In this document: positions 33,937 through 40,409 of the stretch, piece after piece
Numbering within the stretch: the first letter of the stretch is position 1
Layout of the letters: every line of letters starts with the position of its first letter
Assembly: GCA_016781845.1 (NCBI GenBank)
Contig: JADDPP010000443.1
Location: forward strand, 4,961-45,369
DNA: 40,409 nt
Direction of reading: 5' to 3'
Origin: Rubrobacter sp.
Lineage (GTDB): Bacteria > Chloroflexota > Chloroflexia > Thermobaculales > Thermobaculaceae
The notes under the pieces: model-generated
Databases searched by the model: none
What the model was told of the DNA's origin: nothing
The model's input: the letters and a program-made list of their open reading frames with translations, nothing else
Made by a program: the position numbers and the translations under genes

Positions 33937-35436
33937 ATGACACAGCAGCAACGCTTCGCGGGCGAGGTGAACGCGCCGGACTTTGCGCCCGGCTTGCAGT
34001 GGTTCAACACGGAGCACCCGGTGAGCCTGCGCGACCTGCGGGGCAAGATAGTGGTGCTCGACTTCTGGACGTACTGCTGAATCAACTGCCTGCATATCTT
34101 TCCGCAGTTGCGGAAGGTCGAGGAGAAATACCACGACGTGCTCGCAGTGGTCGGCGTTCACTCCGCAAAGTTCCCGGCGGAGCGCATCGAGGCGGGGCTG
34201 CGCGACGCGGTGCGCCGATACGAGATACGGCACCCTGTCGTGAACGACGCGGACTTTCGGGTGTGGAGCGAGTACGCGGTGCGCGCCTGGCCGACGTTGT
34301 ACTTTGTGGACCCCAAAGGGAAGGTTGTGGGCAGGCATGAGGGAGAGCTTCCCTTCGAGACGTTCGACGCGCTTCTCACCGCGATGGTGGAGGAGTACGA
34401 TGCGCAGGGACTGCTTGACCGGCGACCGCTGAGGTTCCAGCAGGAGGCAGCGCCCAGGGGTCCACTCGCGTTCCCGGGAAAGGTGCTGGCGGACGAGGAG
34501 ACCGGAACGCTCTTCGTCGCGGACACGAACCACAACCGCATTCTCGAGATGTCGCTGGAGGGCGTGCTGCGCCGAGTGTGGGGGAGTGGAGAGCAGGGAT
34601 TCGGGGACGGCGATGCTGTGAGCGCGACCTTCAACCACCCTCAGGGGATGGCGGTGCGCGGCCGTGAACTGTATGTTGCGGACACGGAGAACCACGCTGT
34701 ACGGCTGTTGCGGCTGGACACCGGAACGGTGGAGACAGTCGCGGGCACGGGGGAGCAGGCGCGGGCGTACGCTCCCGGCGGCGTGCGGGGCAGGCAAGCA
34801 GAATTGAGCTCACCATGGGATCTGGAGATAGTCAACGATGTGCTGTACATCGCAATGGCCGGCATGCACCAGATATGGGCGATGGAGCTTGCAAGCGGAC
34901 TGGTCCGGCCGTTCGCGGGCAGCGGGCGTGAAGGCATCGAGGACGGGCCGGCTTCACAAGCGTGGCTGGCGCAGACAAGCGGACTCTCGACGGACGGTGC
35001 GCTGCTCTACTTCGCGGACAGCGAGACGAGCGCGATAAGGGTCGCGGACCCCGCAAGCGGCAGCGTCACCACCCTTGTGGGGGTGGGGCTGTTCGAGTTC
35101 GGGGACGTTGACGGCGTAGGAGGACAGGCCCGGCTGCAGCATCCACTGGACGTGGAGTACCACGGGGGTGAGCTGTTCGTGGCGGATACGTACAACCACA
35201 GGATAAAGCGCCTCTCTCCGGGTACGCGCAGGGTGACCTCCTGGCTCGGATCAGGCGAGATCGGCGGCGAGGACGGGCCCCGCGCGGCGGCGCGCTTCAA
35301 CGAGCCAAGTGGGCTATCATCCGCAAACGGCAGGCTGTACATCGCGGACACGAACAACCACGCGATAAGGGTCGCGGATATCACGAGCGGGGCGGTCACG
35401 ACGCTGGAGGTGCGAGGACTCCAGGAGCGCGGGTAA
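33937..35436 (+). CDS. Thioredoxin-like/NHL-repeat protein (NHLRC2 type), predicted selenoprotein with in-frame TGA at codon 48
   Basis: One continuous gene of 499 codons if the TGA at 34078-34080 is read as selenocysteine. Residues 1-150 form a thioredoxin-like domain ([31 protein letters not shown], then TGA, then [42 protein letters not shown]). NHLRC2-type proteins normally read WTYCCINC here, so the TGA replaces the first Cys of the CxxC pair and yields U48-I-N-C51. Residues 155-495 hold about five or six NHL beta-propeller blades ([30 protein letters not shown]). The frame is open and family-like on both sides of the TGA, and no base shift is needed. The ATG at 33937 has AAGGAG upstream with a longish spacing. 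Role is probably thiol redox at a propeller scaffold (inference). A sequencing error or a Cys-to-TGA mutation is the alternative. Confidence 0.85.
34098..34117 (+). promoter_or_regulatory. Candidate bacterial SECIS element
   Basis: CTTTCCGC and GCGGAAGG form an 8-bp stem (one G-U) closed by an AGTT loop. The loop starts 26 nt after the TGA and has G as its second base; published bacterial SECIS rules ask for an apical loop about 16-37 nt downstream with a G in the first two loop positions. A competing 7-bp pairing, CAACTGC (34083-34089) with GCAGTTG (34104-34110), is also possible. Confidence 0.6.
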
Positions 35437-35572
35437 GCAGTTGGGCGGCACTGTCCCTGGCCGAGGCATGTGGTTGGCGGGCCGGGTATGGGCTACGGTA
35501 TGCGTTCGTGGTATTATCCTGGCGACGCTGGCGAGAACGGGCCGGTGATGTGAGAGTAGGAGAGGGAGAACC

Positions 35573-35902
35573 GTGAGAGTTTCGTTGCGCGTGAGGGAGT
35601 TGCTGGACGCCCGAGGCATGGGCGTAGACGACTTGGCGAGACTGACGGGTATGGACCCTCAAACCGCACAGAGCGTGTATGACGGGCAGCCCACGGAGAT
35701 GGACCTGACGACGCAGGGGCACATCGCTCAGGCGCTCGGGGTCAGGCCGGACGAGATACTGGGCGAGGTCCAGGAGGAGCAGCCGAGCGTCCTGGACCTG
35801 CAGGAAGAGCAGGGACGCGACCTCGACGTGCAGGAGATGCCACGGGATGAGTCGGTTCCGCTCGCTACCGGGCACGACCCGGATAGGCCGGGCGCGCTGT
35901 AG
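35573..35902 (+). CDS. Small XRE-type helix-turn-helix protein
   Basis: Protein of 109 residues. Residues 1-65 form a Cro/C1-type HTH (SLRVRELLDARGMGVDDLARLTG, then the recognition helix region DPQTAQSVYDG and HIAQALGVRPDEILG). The C-terminal 45 residues are acidic, rich in Glu/Asp/Gln and probably disordered. The GTG at 35573 follows GGAGAGGGAGAACC. It lies 136 nt after the predicted selenoprotein gene on the same strand; whether it regulates that gene is unknown. Confidence 0.8.
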   Translation: MRVSLRVRELLDARGMGVDDLARLTGMDPQTAQSVYDGQPTEMDLTTQGHIAQALGVRPDEILGEVQEEQPSVLDLQEEQGRDLDVQEMPRDESVPLATGHDPDRPGAL

Positions 35903-35992
35903 CGGCGCCGGGGACACCCAGGGCCGAATCAGCAGACTCCACAGCAGCATAAGAGGGCGCTGCCGGAGCCGCGGGCGAGGGATTGCGACATA

Positions 35993-36022
35993 CGTAGAGA
36001 CGTTGCATACAACGTCTCTACG
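35993..36022. repeat. Palindromic repeat, family A, best-preserved copy
   Basis: CGTAGAGACGTTG and CAACGTCTCTACG form a perfect 13-bp stem with a CATA loop. It lies in the convergent gap between the XRE gene and rtcB. It shows the full form of the family seen in shorter versions at 153, 7201, 22014 and 27529. Confidence 0.85.
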
Positions 36023-36091
36023 CATATCTCCCCCAGACAGGTGCCTCCGCCTGACACCTGTCCGTTGAAACTTTGGGCGTCCGCTTGCGTC

Positions 36092-37321
36092 TCAGTCCTT
36101 GTACGGGTCGTAAACGTCCTCTCCAGCCATTACCACCCCAAGTGGCTTGAGCGTGTGCAGGACGCGGATGCTGCCTGCGTGTGCCGCCAGCACCTGGGGC
36201 AGGCGGCGATACACGTGCGGGCTCTCGTCCGTGCCCGCACCGCGTAGCTCCACGCCCTCGCGCTTCAGCCACTCGTGCATCATCTCGCGGCTTACCTCTC
36301 CCGGACTCACGACCTCCGCCACCCGGCGTCCCTGCGCGTCCTTCCTGTAGCGGACCTTGCCCGCGGCCCTGCGGCGGCTCATCACACGGCCCGCGCCGTG
36401 GATGGTGCTTCGGAGCGCGGCCTTCGCCTCCTCCGTGTCCACACCCTCCACCACGACGCTCAGGTCACCCATTGAGCCGCCGACGAAACCACGCTGGCCG
36501 GGCCAGGCAGGCGTCGCCCCCTTGCGCACCACGAGCATCTCCTCGCCGTTGTGCTTCTCTACCCATGCGTAGTTATGGTGGTTGTGTACCTCGTCCGTCG
36601 CCTTCGCTCCAAGTATGAGCAGCACCTGGCTCACGACGTAGTCGCGCCCGGCGTAGGCATACTTCCCCGCAAGCTCCATGGCCTGCATGTACGCCTGTCC
36701 CAGGGGGCTGTGCAGGGAGAGCACAGTCGCGGGCTGGTCCATGGACTCGCCCGGCGCCTTGTCATCGAACTTGCGTCCCGCCGCCAGATTGAGAAAGCCG
36801 CTCGCGGTGCGGTGGCCGAGCCCCCGGCTGCCGAAGTGAGCACTCACCCACAGCCAGCCCTCCTCGTCTTCGAGCAGGTCAACGAAGTGATTGCCGCTGC
36901 CGACTGTGCCGAGCTGGCTCTGCGCGAGCTGCTTGAGCTTGCCGACCTCGCGGATGTCCTGCCAGGTTGGGTCATCGAAAAGCTCGTGGTCCACGTTCTG
37001 GCCGCTGCTGCGTCCCACGCCGAACGCTATCTTGCGCTGGATCTCGTCGAGTATCCTGCCGATGCGCGGCTTGACATCCTCCGCGCGAAGATCAGTGCGC
37101 ACGCCCTTCAGACCGCACGCGATGTCGTACCCTACGCCGCTTGGAGAGACGGCCTGGTAGTAGCCAACGACGCCACCGATGGGCATGCTGTAACCCTTGT
37201 GTCCGTCCGCCATCAGCGCGGCAGCGCCTGCGTACTCTCCGGTGGCACAGCGCCTGATCTGGCTGAGGGTACTCTCGTCGTGCTCGCCCCATACGGGAAT
37301 GTTGTCAATCACCTTGTACAT
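36092..37321 (-). CDS. rtcB: RtcB RNA ligase
   Basis: GTP- and Mn-dependent 3'-phosphate/5'-OH RNA ligase of 409 residues, an RNA repair and (in archaea and animals) tRNA-splicing enzyme. Family motifs are GGVVGYYQAVSPSGVGYDIACG with the metal-binding Asp and Cys, GTVGSGNHFVDLLED, the His-rich EVHNHHNYAW, RKGATPAWPGQRGFVGGSMG, and STIHGAGRVMSRR with His308 as the expected guanylylated residue. There is no intein. The ATG at 37321 follows GGAGAAGATGAT. No archease, RtcA or RtcR gene is in the window, but a tRNA-mimicking RNA candidate lies about 180 nt upstream on the same strand, consistent with an RNA-repair locus. Confidence 0.95.
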   Translation of the reverse strand: MYKVIDNIPVWGEHDESTLSQIRRCATGEYAGAAALMADGHKGYSMPIGGVVGYYQAVSPSGVGYDIACGLKGVRTDLRAEDVKPRIGRILDEIQRKIAFGVGRSSGQNVDHELFDDPTWQDIREVGKLKQLAQSQLGTVGSGNHFVDLLEDEEGWLWVSAHFGSRGLGHRTASGFLNLAAGRKFDDKAPGESMDQPATVLSLHSPLGQAYMQAMELAGKYAYAGRDYVVSQVLLILGAKATDEVHNHHNYAWVEKHNGEEMLVVRKGATPAWPGQRGFVGGSMGDLSVVVEGVDTEEAKAALRSTIHGAGRVMSRRRAAGKVRYRKDAQGRRVAEVVSPGEVSREMMHEWLKREGVELRGAGTDESPHVYRRLPQVLAAHAGSIRVLHTLKPLGVVMAGEDVYDPYKD

Positions 37322-37503
37322 ATCATCTTCTCCGGTTTCGTCAGGTTCGGGTACGTCCAGGGACAGGGCGCGACTGCCGCGATTGAGCCAGGACCGGGCG
37401 GCGAGTCATAGAGCCCCAGCGTAAGCAGGTGAGGAGCAGTGGCGACAGTACGCCTGCGAGCTTCTGGCGCAAGGGGTTCAACGCTATCAGTCTGATAGGA
37501 AGG

Positions 37504-37629
37504 CCCGAGTGGACAGAGCTGTGAAACCTGCCTGCTGCTCTACCCGTTGAGCTACAGCGGCAAACCACTGGCGGGAACCGAACCCGCAACCCTCAGATCG
37601 TGGACTGTTTGCAAGCTCTGTCAGTCGGG
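37504..37629 (-). ncRNA. tRNA-mimicking RNA, probable bacterial Y RNA (YrlA-like)
   Basis: On the minus strand, 5' to 3': CCCGA and GACAGAGCT begin a terminal helix that closes with AGCTCTGTC and TCGGG, interrupted by internal loops, plus AAAC/GTTT. Inside come a T-arm (GCGGG-TTCGGTT-CCCGC, 37572-37588), a hairpin CAGTGG-TTTG-CCGCTG matching a 7-bp tRNA acceptor with its ends joined, then TA (tRNA positions 8-9) and a D-arm (GCTC-AACGGGTA-GAGC with the GG and final A). Normal tRNA order is thus permuted and no anticodon arm is evident. YrlA Y RNAs have this tRNA-like module on a Ro-binding stem and are often encoded with rsr and rtcB; rtcB follows here. A permuted or decayed tRNA gene is the alternative. 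Confidence 0.65.
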
Positions 37630-37871
37630 GCGCGCCCCGTCCTGGCCGTAGATCGCTTCGGGCCTCAGGACCATCGCATCCTTATCGAAGAAACTCGATG
37701 GCGGGTCGAAGCGGGAGGCAGTTGCCTGCCCGATCTGGCGGTTGGAGGACTGGGGACCAGATCGAGCTCGGCGAACGGCATCTCCGGGCTTCGACCATCG
37801 AAGCCGGCGTGGAGCATACGTATCTCGTCGCGTATGAGCTGGTTCATGAGCCACACCATCCTTAGGACCAT
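37621..37871 (-). pseudogene. Possible frameshifted small gene
   Basis: Two overlapping minus-strand frames each look protein-like over part of their length. The frame from ATG 37871 reads NQLIRDEIRMLHAGFDG and MPFAELDLV. The frame ending at 37621 reads ASRFDPPSSFFDKDAM and VLRPEAIYGQDGA. Joining them needs one shift near 37745. There is no ribosome binding site and no recognised family; it could be a decayed gene or chance. Confidence 0.28.
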
Positions 37872-37924
37872 ACAAACCGCCAGTAACGGGGGGTGCTGAG
37901 GGAGCGTGTGATTTGTTGGAGCTA

Positions 37925-37954
37925 CTCCTTGTGGAGAGTCAGATTCGAACAGAC
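37925..37954 (-). other. Second T-arm-like hairpin
   Basis: GTCTG-TTCGAAT-CTGAC on the minus strand (37938-37954) has a canonical tRNA T-loop and a stem with one mismatch. It is followed by CTCC-ACAA-GGAG and TAGCTC, echoing the order seen in the Y RNA candidate 300 nt away, but no D-arm or closing helix could be completed. No 5' acceptor strand for an ordinary tRNA is found upstream. It may be a second, divergent tRNA mimic or a tRNA remnant. Confidence 0.35.
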
Positions 37955-38091
37955 CGCGCTTCTGAGACGCCTGTAAGCTCCGACTGCTAGGGCACGCGCT
38001 ACGACAGCGAGGTACACAGTATCATACGCGCGGATTTACGTCAAGAGCGCGCATTCCGGCATTCCGGCCCAGCGCGTACCTGCATACCGTA

Positions 38092-38122
38092 TTGACTTAT
38101 GTGGCCATACTTGTGCTAGTGT
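38092..38122 (+). promoter_or_regulatory. Candidate promoter of the aldo/keto reductase gene
   Basis: TTGACT (38092-38097) and TAGTGT (38117-38122) are 19 nt apart in a relatively A/T-rich spot, 44 nt before the start codon. The -35 is good and the -10 is weak. Confidence 0.4.
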
Positions 38123-38165
38123 TACGACATTCAACAGGCGGGGTATCCCGTGAAAGGAACAACGA

Positions 38166-39023
38166 ATGATACCGACCCAGCCCTTTGGACGCACAGGACA
38201 CGAGAGCACCCGGACCATCTTTGGCGCGGCGGCTTTCAGCAGCGTGACGCAGGAGGAGGCGGACCGCACGATGGAGCTGCTGCTCCAGCAAGGCGTCAAC
38301 CACATTGACACAGCCGCCTCCTACGGCGACTCCGAGCTTCGCATCGGCCCCTGGATGGAAGGCCACCGCTCCGACTTCTTTCTCGCCACCAAGACGGGTG
38401 AGCGGACGTACCATGCGGCACACGACCAGATCCGCCGCTCGCTCGAACGGCTGCGCGTAGACCAGGTGGACCTCATCCAGCTTCACAACCTGGTGGACCC
38501 CGATGAGTGGGAGCAGGCCCTGGGACCGGGCGGGGCACTCGAAGCAGCAATCCAGGCCCGAGACGAGGGGCTCGTGCGCTTCATCGGCGTAACCGGGCAC
38601 GGAGTGACGGTTGCCGAGATGCACAGGCGGGCGCTGGAGCGCTTCGACTTTGACTCCGTGCTGCTGCCGTACAACTATGTGATGATGAGGAACCTCCAGT
38701 ATGCGGCTGACTTCGAGGCGCTCTTCGATCTCTGTCAGCAGCGAAGCGTCGCTGTGCAGACGATCAAGGCGATCACGCAGGCGCCGTGGGGGGAGCGGGA
38801 GCAGACGGCCGCCACCTGGTACGAGCCGCTGCGCGAGCAGGCTGATATTGACCTTGCCGTGAACTGGGTGCTGGGCCGGCCCGGCGTCTTCCTCAACACC
38901 GTGGGGGACATCCACGTGCTGCCACAGGTGCTCGATGCGGCTACCCGTCTGAGCGGGAGGCCGGCGGACGAGGAGATGGGACGGCTCCTCGCGCAGCGCG
39001 AGATGGAGCCGCTGTTCGTATAA
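38166..39023 (+). CDS. Aldo/keto reductase
   Basis: NADP-dependent oxidoreductase of 285 residues in the AKR fold. The catalytic tetrad is Asp48 and Tyr53 ([12 protein letters not shown]), Lys76 (LATKTGER) and His107 (DLIQLHNL). The C-terminal part lacks the classical RS-type NADP motif length, as in shorter bacterial AKRs annotated as predicted oxidoreductases. The ATG at 38166 follows AAAGGAACAACGA. The LarA-type gene begins 25 nt after its stop, suggesting one transcript; the pair might act on linked 2-hydroxy acid or aldehyde substrates (inference). Confidence 0.9.
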   Translation: MIPTQPFGRTGHESTRTIFGAAAFSSVTQEEADRTMELLLQQGVNHIDTAASYGDSELRIGPWMEGHRSDFFLATKTGERTYHAAHDQIRRSLERLRVDQVDLIQLHNLVDPDEWEQALGPGGALEAAIQARDEGLVRFIGVTGHGVTVAEMHRRALERFDFDSVLLPYNYVMMRNLQYAADFEALFDLCQQRSVAVQTIKAITQAPWGEREQTAATWYEPLREQADIDLAVNWVLGRPGVFLNTVGDIHVLPQVLDAATRLSGRPADEEMGRLLAQREMEPLFV

Positions 39024-39048
39024 GATGGCCAATGCAGAAGGGCGCCAC

Positions 39049-40347
39049 ATGCACGTAGAGCTGCCTTACGGTCGTACCCGCAAATCTGTTCTGTTGCCGG
39101 ACACGACCGTGGTGCTGGAGCCCGTCCACGTTCCGGGCCTGCTGGACGAGCACGCGGCGGTGGTGGAGGCGATGCGGAAGCCTGTCGGGACCCCGCCCCT
39201 CCGCCACCTCGTGGGCTCCCACGACCGAGTTTGCATAGTCATCTCCGACATCACCCGGCCTACTCCGAACGAGCGCCTCATCCCGTGGATCCTCCAGGAG
39301 CTCCCGCATGTGCCGCGAGACCGGTTCACTATACTCAACGGCACCGGCTCACACCGAGCGAACACGCGCGAGGAGCTCGTCGGGATGCTGGGGGAGGAGA
39401 TAGTCGAGACGGTCCGTATCGTCAACCACTCGGCGTTCAAGCCCGAGGAACTGGTCCACGTCGGCGTTACCTCACTCGGCGGCGAGATCAGCCTCAACCG
39501 CGAGTGGGTCGAGGCTGATGTGCGTATCTCCACAGGGTTCATCGAGCCGCACTTCTTCGCGGGGTTCTCCGGCGGCCCGAAGGGGATCATGCCGGGCATC
39601 GCGGGGATAGACTCGATCATGCACTTTCACAATGCGTGGATGATCGGTCATCCGAAGGCGACGTGGGGTGTCCTCGACGGAAACCCGCTGCAGCGGGAGA
39701 GCATCGAGGCAAACGAGTTCTGCCCGCCGGACTTCCTCCTCAACGTGACGCTCAACGGCATGCGCCAGATCACCGGAGTCTTCGCGGGACACTGGCTCCA
39801 GGCGCACAGGGTTGGCTGTGAGTTCTGCAGGGAGACCGCGATGGTCCCGGTCGAGGAGCCGTTCGACCTTATCGTGACCACTAACGGTGGCTATCCGCTC
39901 GACCAGAACCTGTACCAGGCGGTGAAGGGAATGTCGGCAGCTCACCAGATCGCCAGCGAGGGTGGGACAATCGTGTGCGCCGCGGAGTGCAGTGACGGAC
40001 TGCCCGAACACGGTAACTTCAAGGATCTGTTCAAGCTGCGCGAGTCGCCTCGCGAGCTGCTGCAGATGATAGAAGAGCCGGGCTTCGCCGTATTCGACCA
40101 GTGGGAGGTGCAGAAGCTCGCGCTCATCCAGCTGCATGCGCGCGTCCACCTCTACTCAGAGCTCCCCGACGAAGATGCCGAGCTTGCAAACCTCACCCCC
40201 ATTCAGGATCTTCAGTCCCACATAGATAGCCTCGTCGAGGGGCTTGGTCCAGACGCCCGGATCGCCGCTCTGCCCTGGGGACCGTTCACAATCCCCTACG
40301 TGCGTGTGCGAGCGCCGCGGAGAATGGCGGTCACAGCGTCAGAATAG
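39049..40347 (+). CDS. LarA-family nickel-pincer-dependent racemase homologue (DUF2088)
   Basis: Protein of 432 residues related to lactate racemase LarA, which uses a nickel-pincer nucleotide to epimerise 2-hydroxy acids. Seen: the N-terminal DITRPTPNERLIPWIL (substrate/cofactor Asp, Arg), LNGTGSHRANT with its His, and GFIEPHFFAGFSGGPKGIMPG with the His and the Lys that anchors the cofactor. Many LarA homologues act on other 2-hydroxy acids, and this one is not necessarily a lactate racemase. The ATG at 39049 was chosen because AGAAGGG is six nt upstream, whereas an ATG at 39025, 1 nt after the preceding stop, has none. LarB, LarC and LarE are not in the window. The stop is 62 nt before the window edge. 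Confidence 0.86.
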   Translation: MHVELPYGRTRKSVLLPDTTVVLEPVHVPGLLDEHAAVVEAMRKPVGTPPLRHLVGSHDRVCIVISDITRPTPNERLIPWILQELPHVPRDRFTILNGTGSHRANTREELVGMLGEEIVETVRIVNHSAFKPEELVHVGVTSLGGEISLNREWVEADVRISTGFIEPHFFAGFSGGPKGIMPGIAGIDSIMHFHNAWMIGHPKATWGVLDGNPLQRESIEANEFCPPDFLLNVTLNGMRQITGVFAGHWLQAHRVGCEFCRETAMVPVEEPFDLIVTTNGGYPLDQNLYQAVKGMSAAHQIASEGGTIVCAAECSDGLPEHGNFKDLFKLRESPRELLQMIEEPGFAVFDQWEVQKLALIQLHARVHLYSELPDEDAELANLTPIQDLQSHIDSLVEGLGPDARIAALPWGPFTIPYVRVRAPRRMAVTASE

Positions 40348-40409
40348 AGGCGCAGGACGACCTGTAAACCGTAGTCGGGGGGCCGCGCGCGGGGGAGATG
40401 CAGCCACAA

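Larger units (their letters stand above)
37322..38165. other. Long region without an intact protein gene
   Basis: This 844-nt stretch between rtcB and the aldo/keto reductase holds the Y RNA candidate (37504-37629), a palindrome (CTATCAG-CTGATAG, 37484-37498) that could end its transcript, a broken reading frame (37621-37871), a T-arm-like hairpin (37938-37954), and a plus-strand promoter candidate (38092-38122). Base composition here is somewhat less GC-rich than in the genes. Confidence 0.6.

Noticed and set aside
34108-35436. A separate NHL-repeat gene starting after the TGA
   Set aside because: This reading would drop the thioredoxin active site and has no proper ribosome binding site, while the preceding 47 codons in the same frame encode the missing half of the same domain. 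The joined reading explains both parts.
37504-37629. Ordinary tRNA gene or tRNA-Sec (selC) on the minus strand
   Set aside because: The T-arm lies upstream of the D-arm, there is no anticodon arm between them, and the D-arm has the usual 4-bp stem rather than the long tRNA-Sec type. A link to the selenoprotein gene was considered but is not supported.
1-40409. CRISPR array, prophage or complete insertion sequence
   Set aside because: No regularly spaced direct repeats, cas genes, phage structural genes or intact transposase with terminal inverted repeats were seen; the only mobile-element hint is a short transposase-like scrap near 5.7 kb.

Overview
The window is chromosomal DNA from a GC-rich bacterium, most likely a member of the Chloroflexota (Thermomicrobia-like or a relative). 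This placement is an inference. It rests on two secreted lipoproteins with long Pro/Thr/Ala-rich linkers, frequent TTG and GTG starts behind strong Shine-Dalgarno sequences, a Uma2 gene, a lone SPW-type membrane gene, and short palindromic repeats scattered between genes. No rRNA or other taxonomic marker is present.

Layout. 1-5.6 kb (minus strand): Uma2 endonuclease-like protein, secreted subtilisin-like protease, YczE-type membrane protein coupled to a small zinc-ribbon protein, S66 LD-carboxypeptidase, nitroreductase. 5.6-7.1 kb: a possible transposase scrap and an M15 cell-wall peptidase lipoprotein. 7.4-10.4 kb (plus): S9 peptidase and M20 peptidase in tandem. 10.5-13 kb (minus): ROK sugar kinase, small unknown protein, ornithine-cyclodeaminase family protein. 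13-20 kb: MMPL exporter, small unknown protein, OGG1-like DNA glycosylase, lipoprotein, L-2-hydroxyglutarate oxidase, SGNH hydrolase. 20-24.5 kb: DUF429 protein overlapping a NUDIX hydrolase, flavin reductase, an 82-aa protein behind a highly structured leader, THUMP methyltransferase. 24.9-29.4 kb: MFS transporter, SPW protein, PIG-L deacetylase, a truncated P-loop protein, M20 deacylase. 29.5-33.8 kb: a peptide-type ABC importer (binding protein and two permeases, no ATPases) with a clear promoter and an intra-operon hairpin. 33.9-37.6 kb: a thioredoxin/NHL-repeat protein, a small XRE regulator, RtcB RNA ligase and a tRNA-mimicking RNA. 38.1-40.3 kb: aldo/keto reductase and a LarA-type racemase homologue.

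Two observations stand out. First, the thioredoxin/NHL gene (33937-35436) is interrupted by one in-frame TGA exactly at the first cysteine of its CxxC motif (expected WTYC-C-INC, found WTYC-TGA-INC). An 8-bp stem-loop with a G in its apical loop follows at SECIS-like distance. It is best read as a selenoprotein with a UxxC active site; no sel gene is in the window. Second, just upstream of rtcB on the same strand lies a roughly 126-nt RNA candidate. In it a T-arm, a capped acceptor-like hairpin and a D-arm occur in permuted order inside a long terminal helix. This is the layout of bacterial Y RNAs (YrlA), which are known to associate with Ro60/Rsr and rtcB loci.

Other signals: a P-loop gene that appears fused to a HIT-like fragment and whose stop codon lies in a palindromic repeat; an apparent 1-nt frameshift in the second codon of the MMPL gene; and a structured leader with a possible pseudoknot abutting the ribosome binding site of the 82-aa gene. 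The protein content leans to peptide handling (five peptidase families plus a peptide ABC importer), which fits a heterotroph feeding on proteins and peptides.
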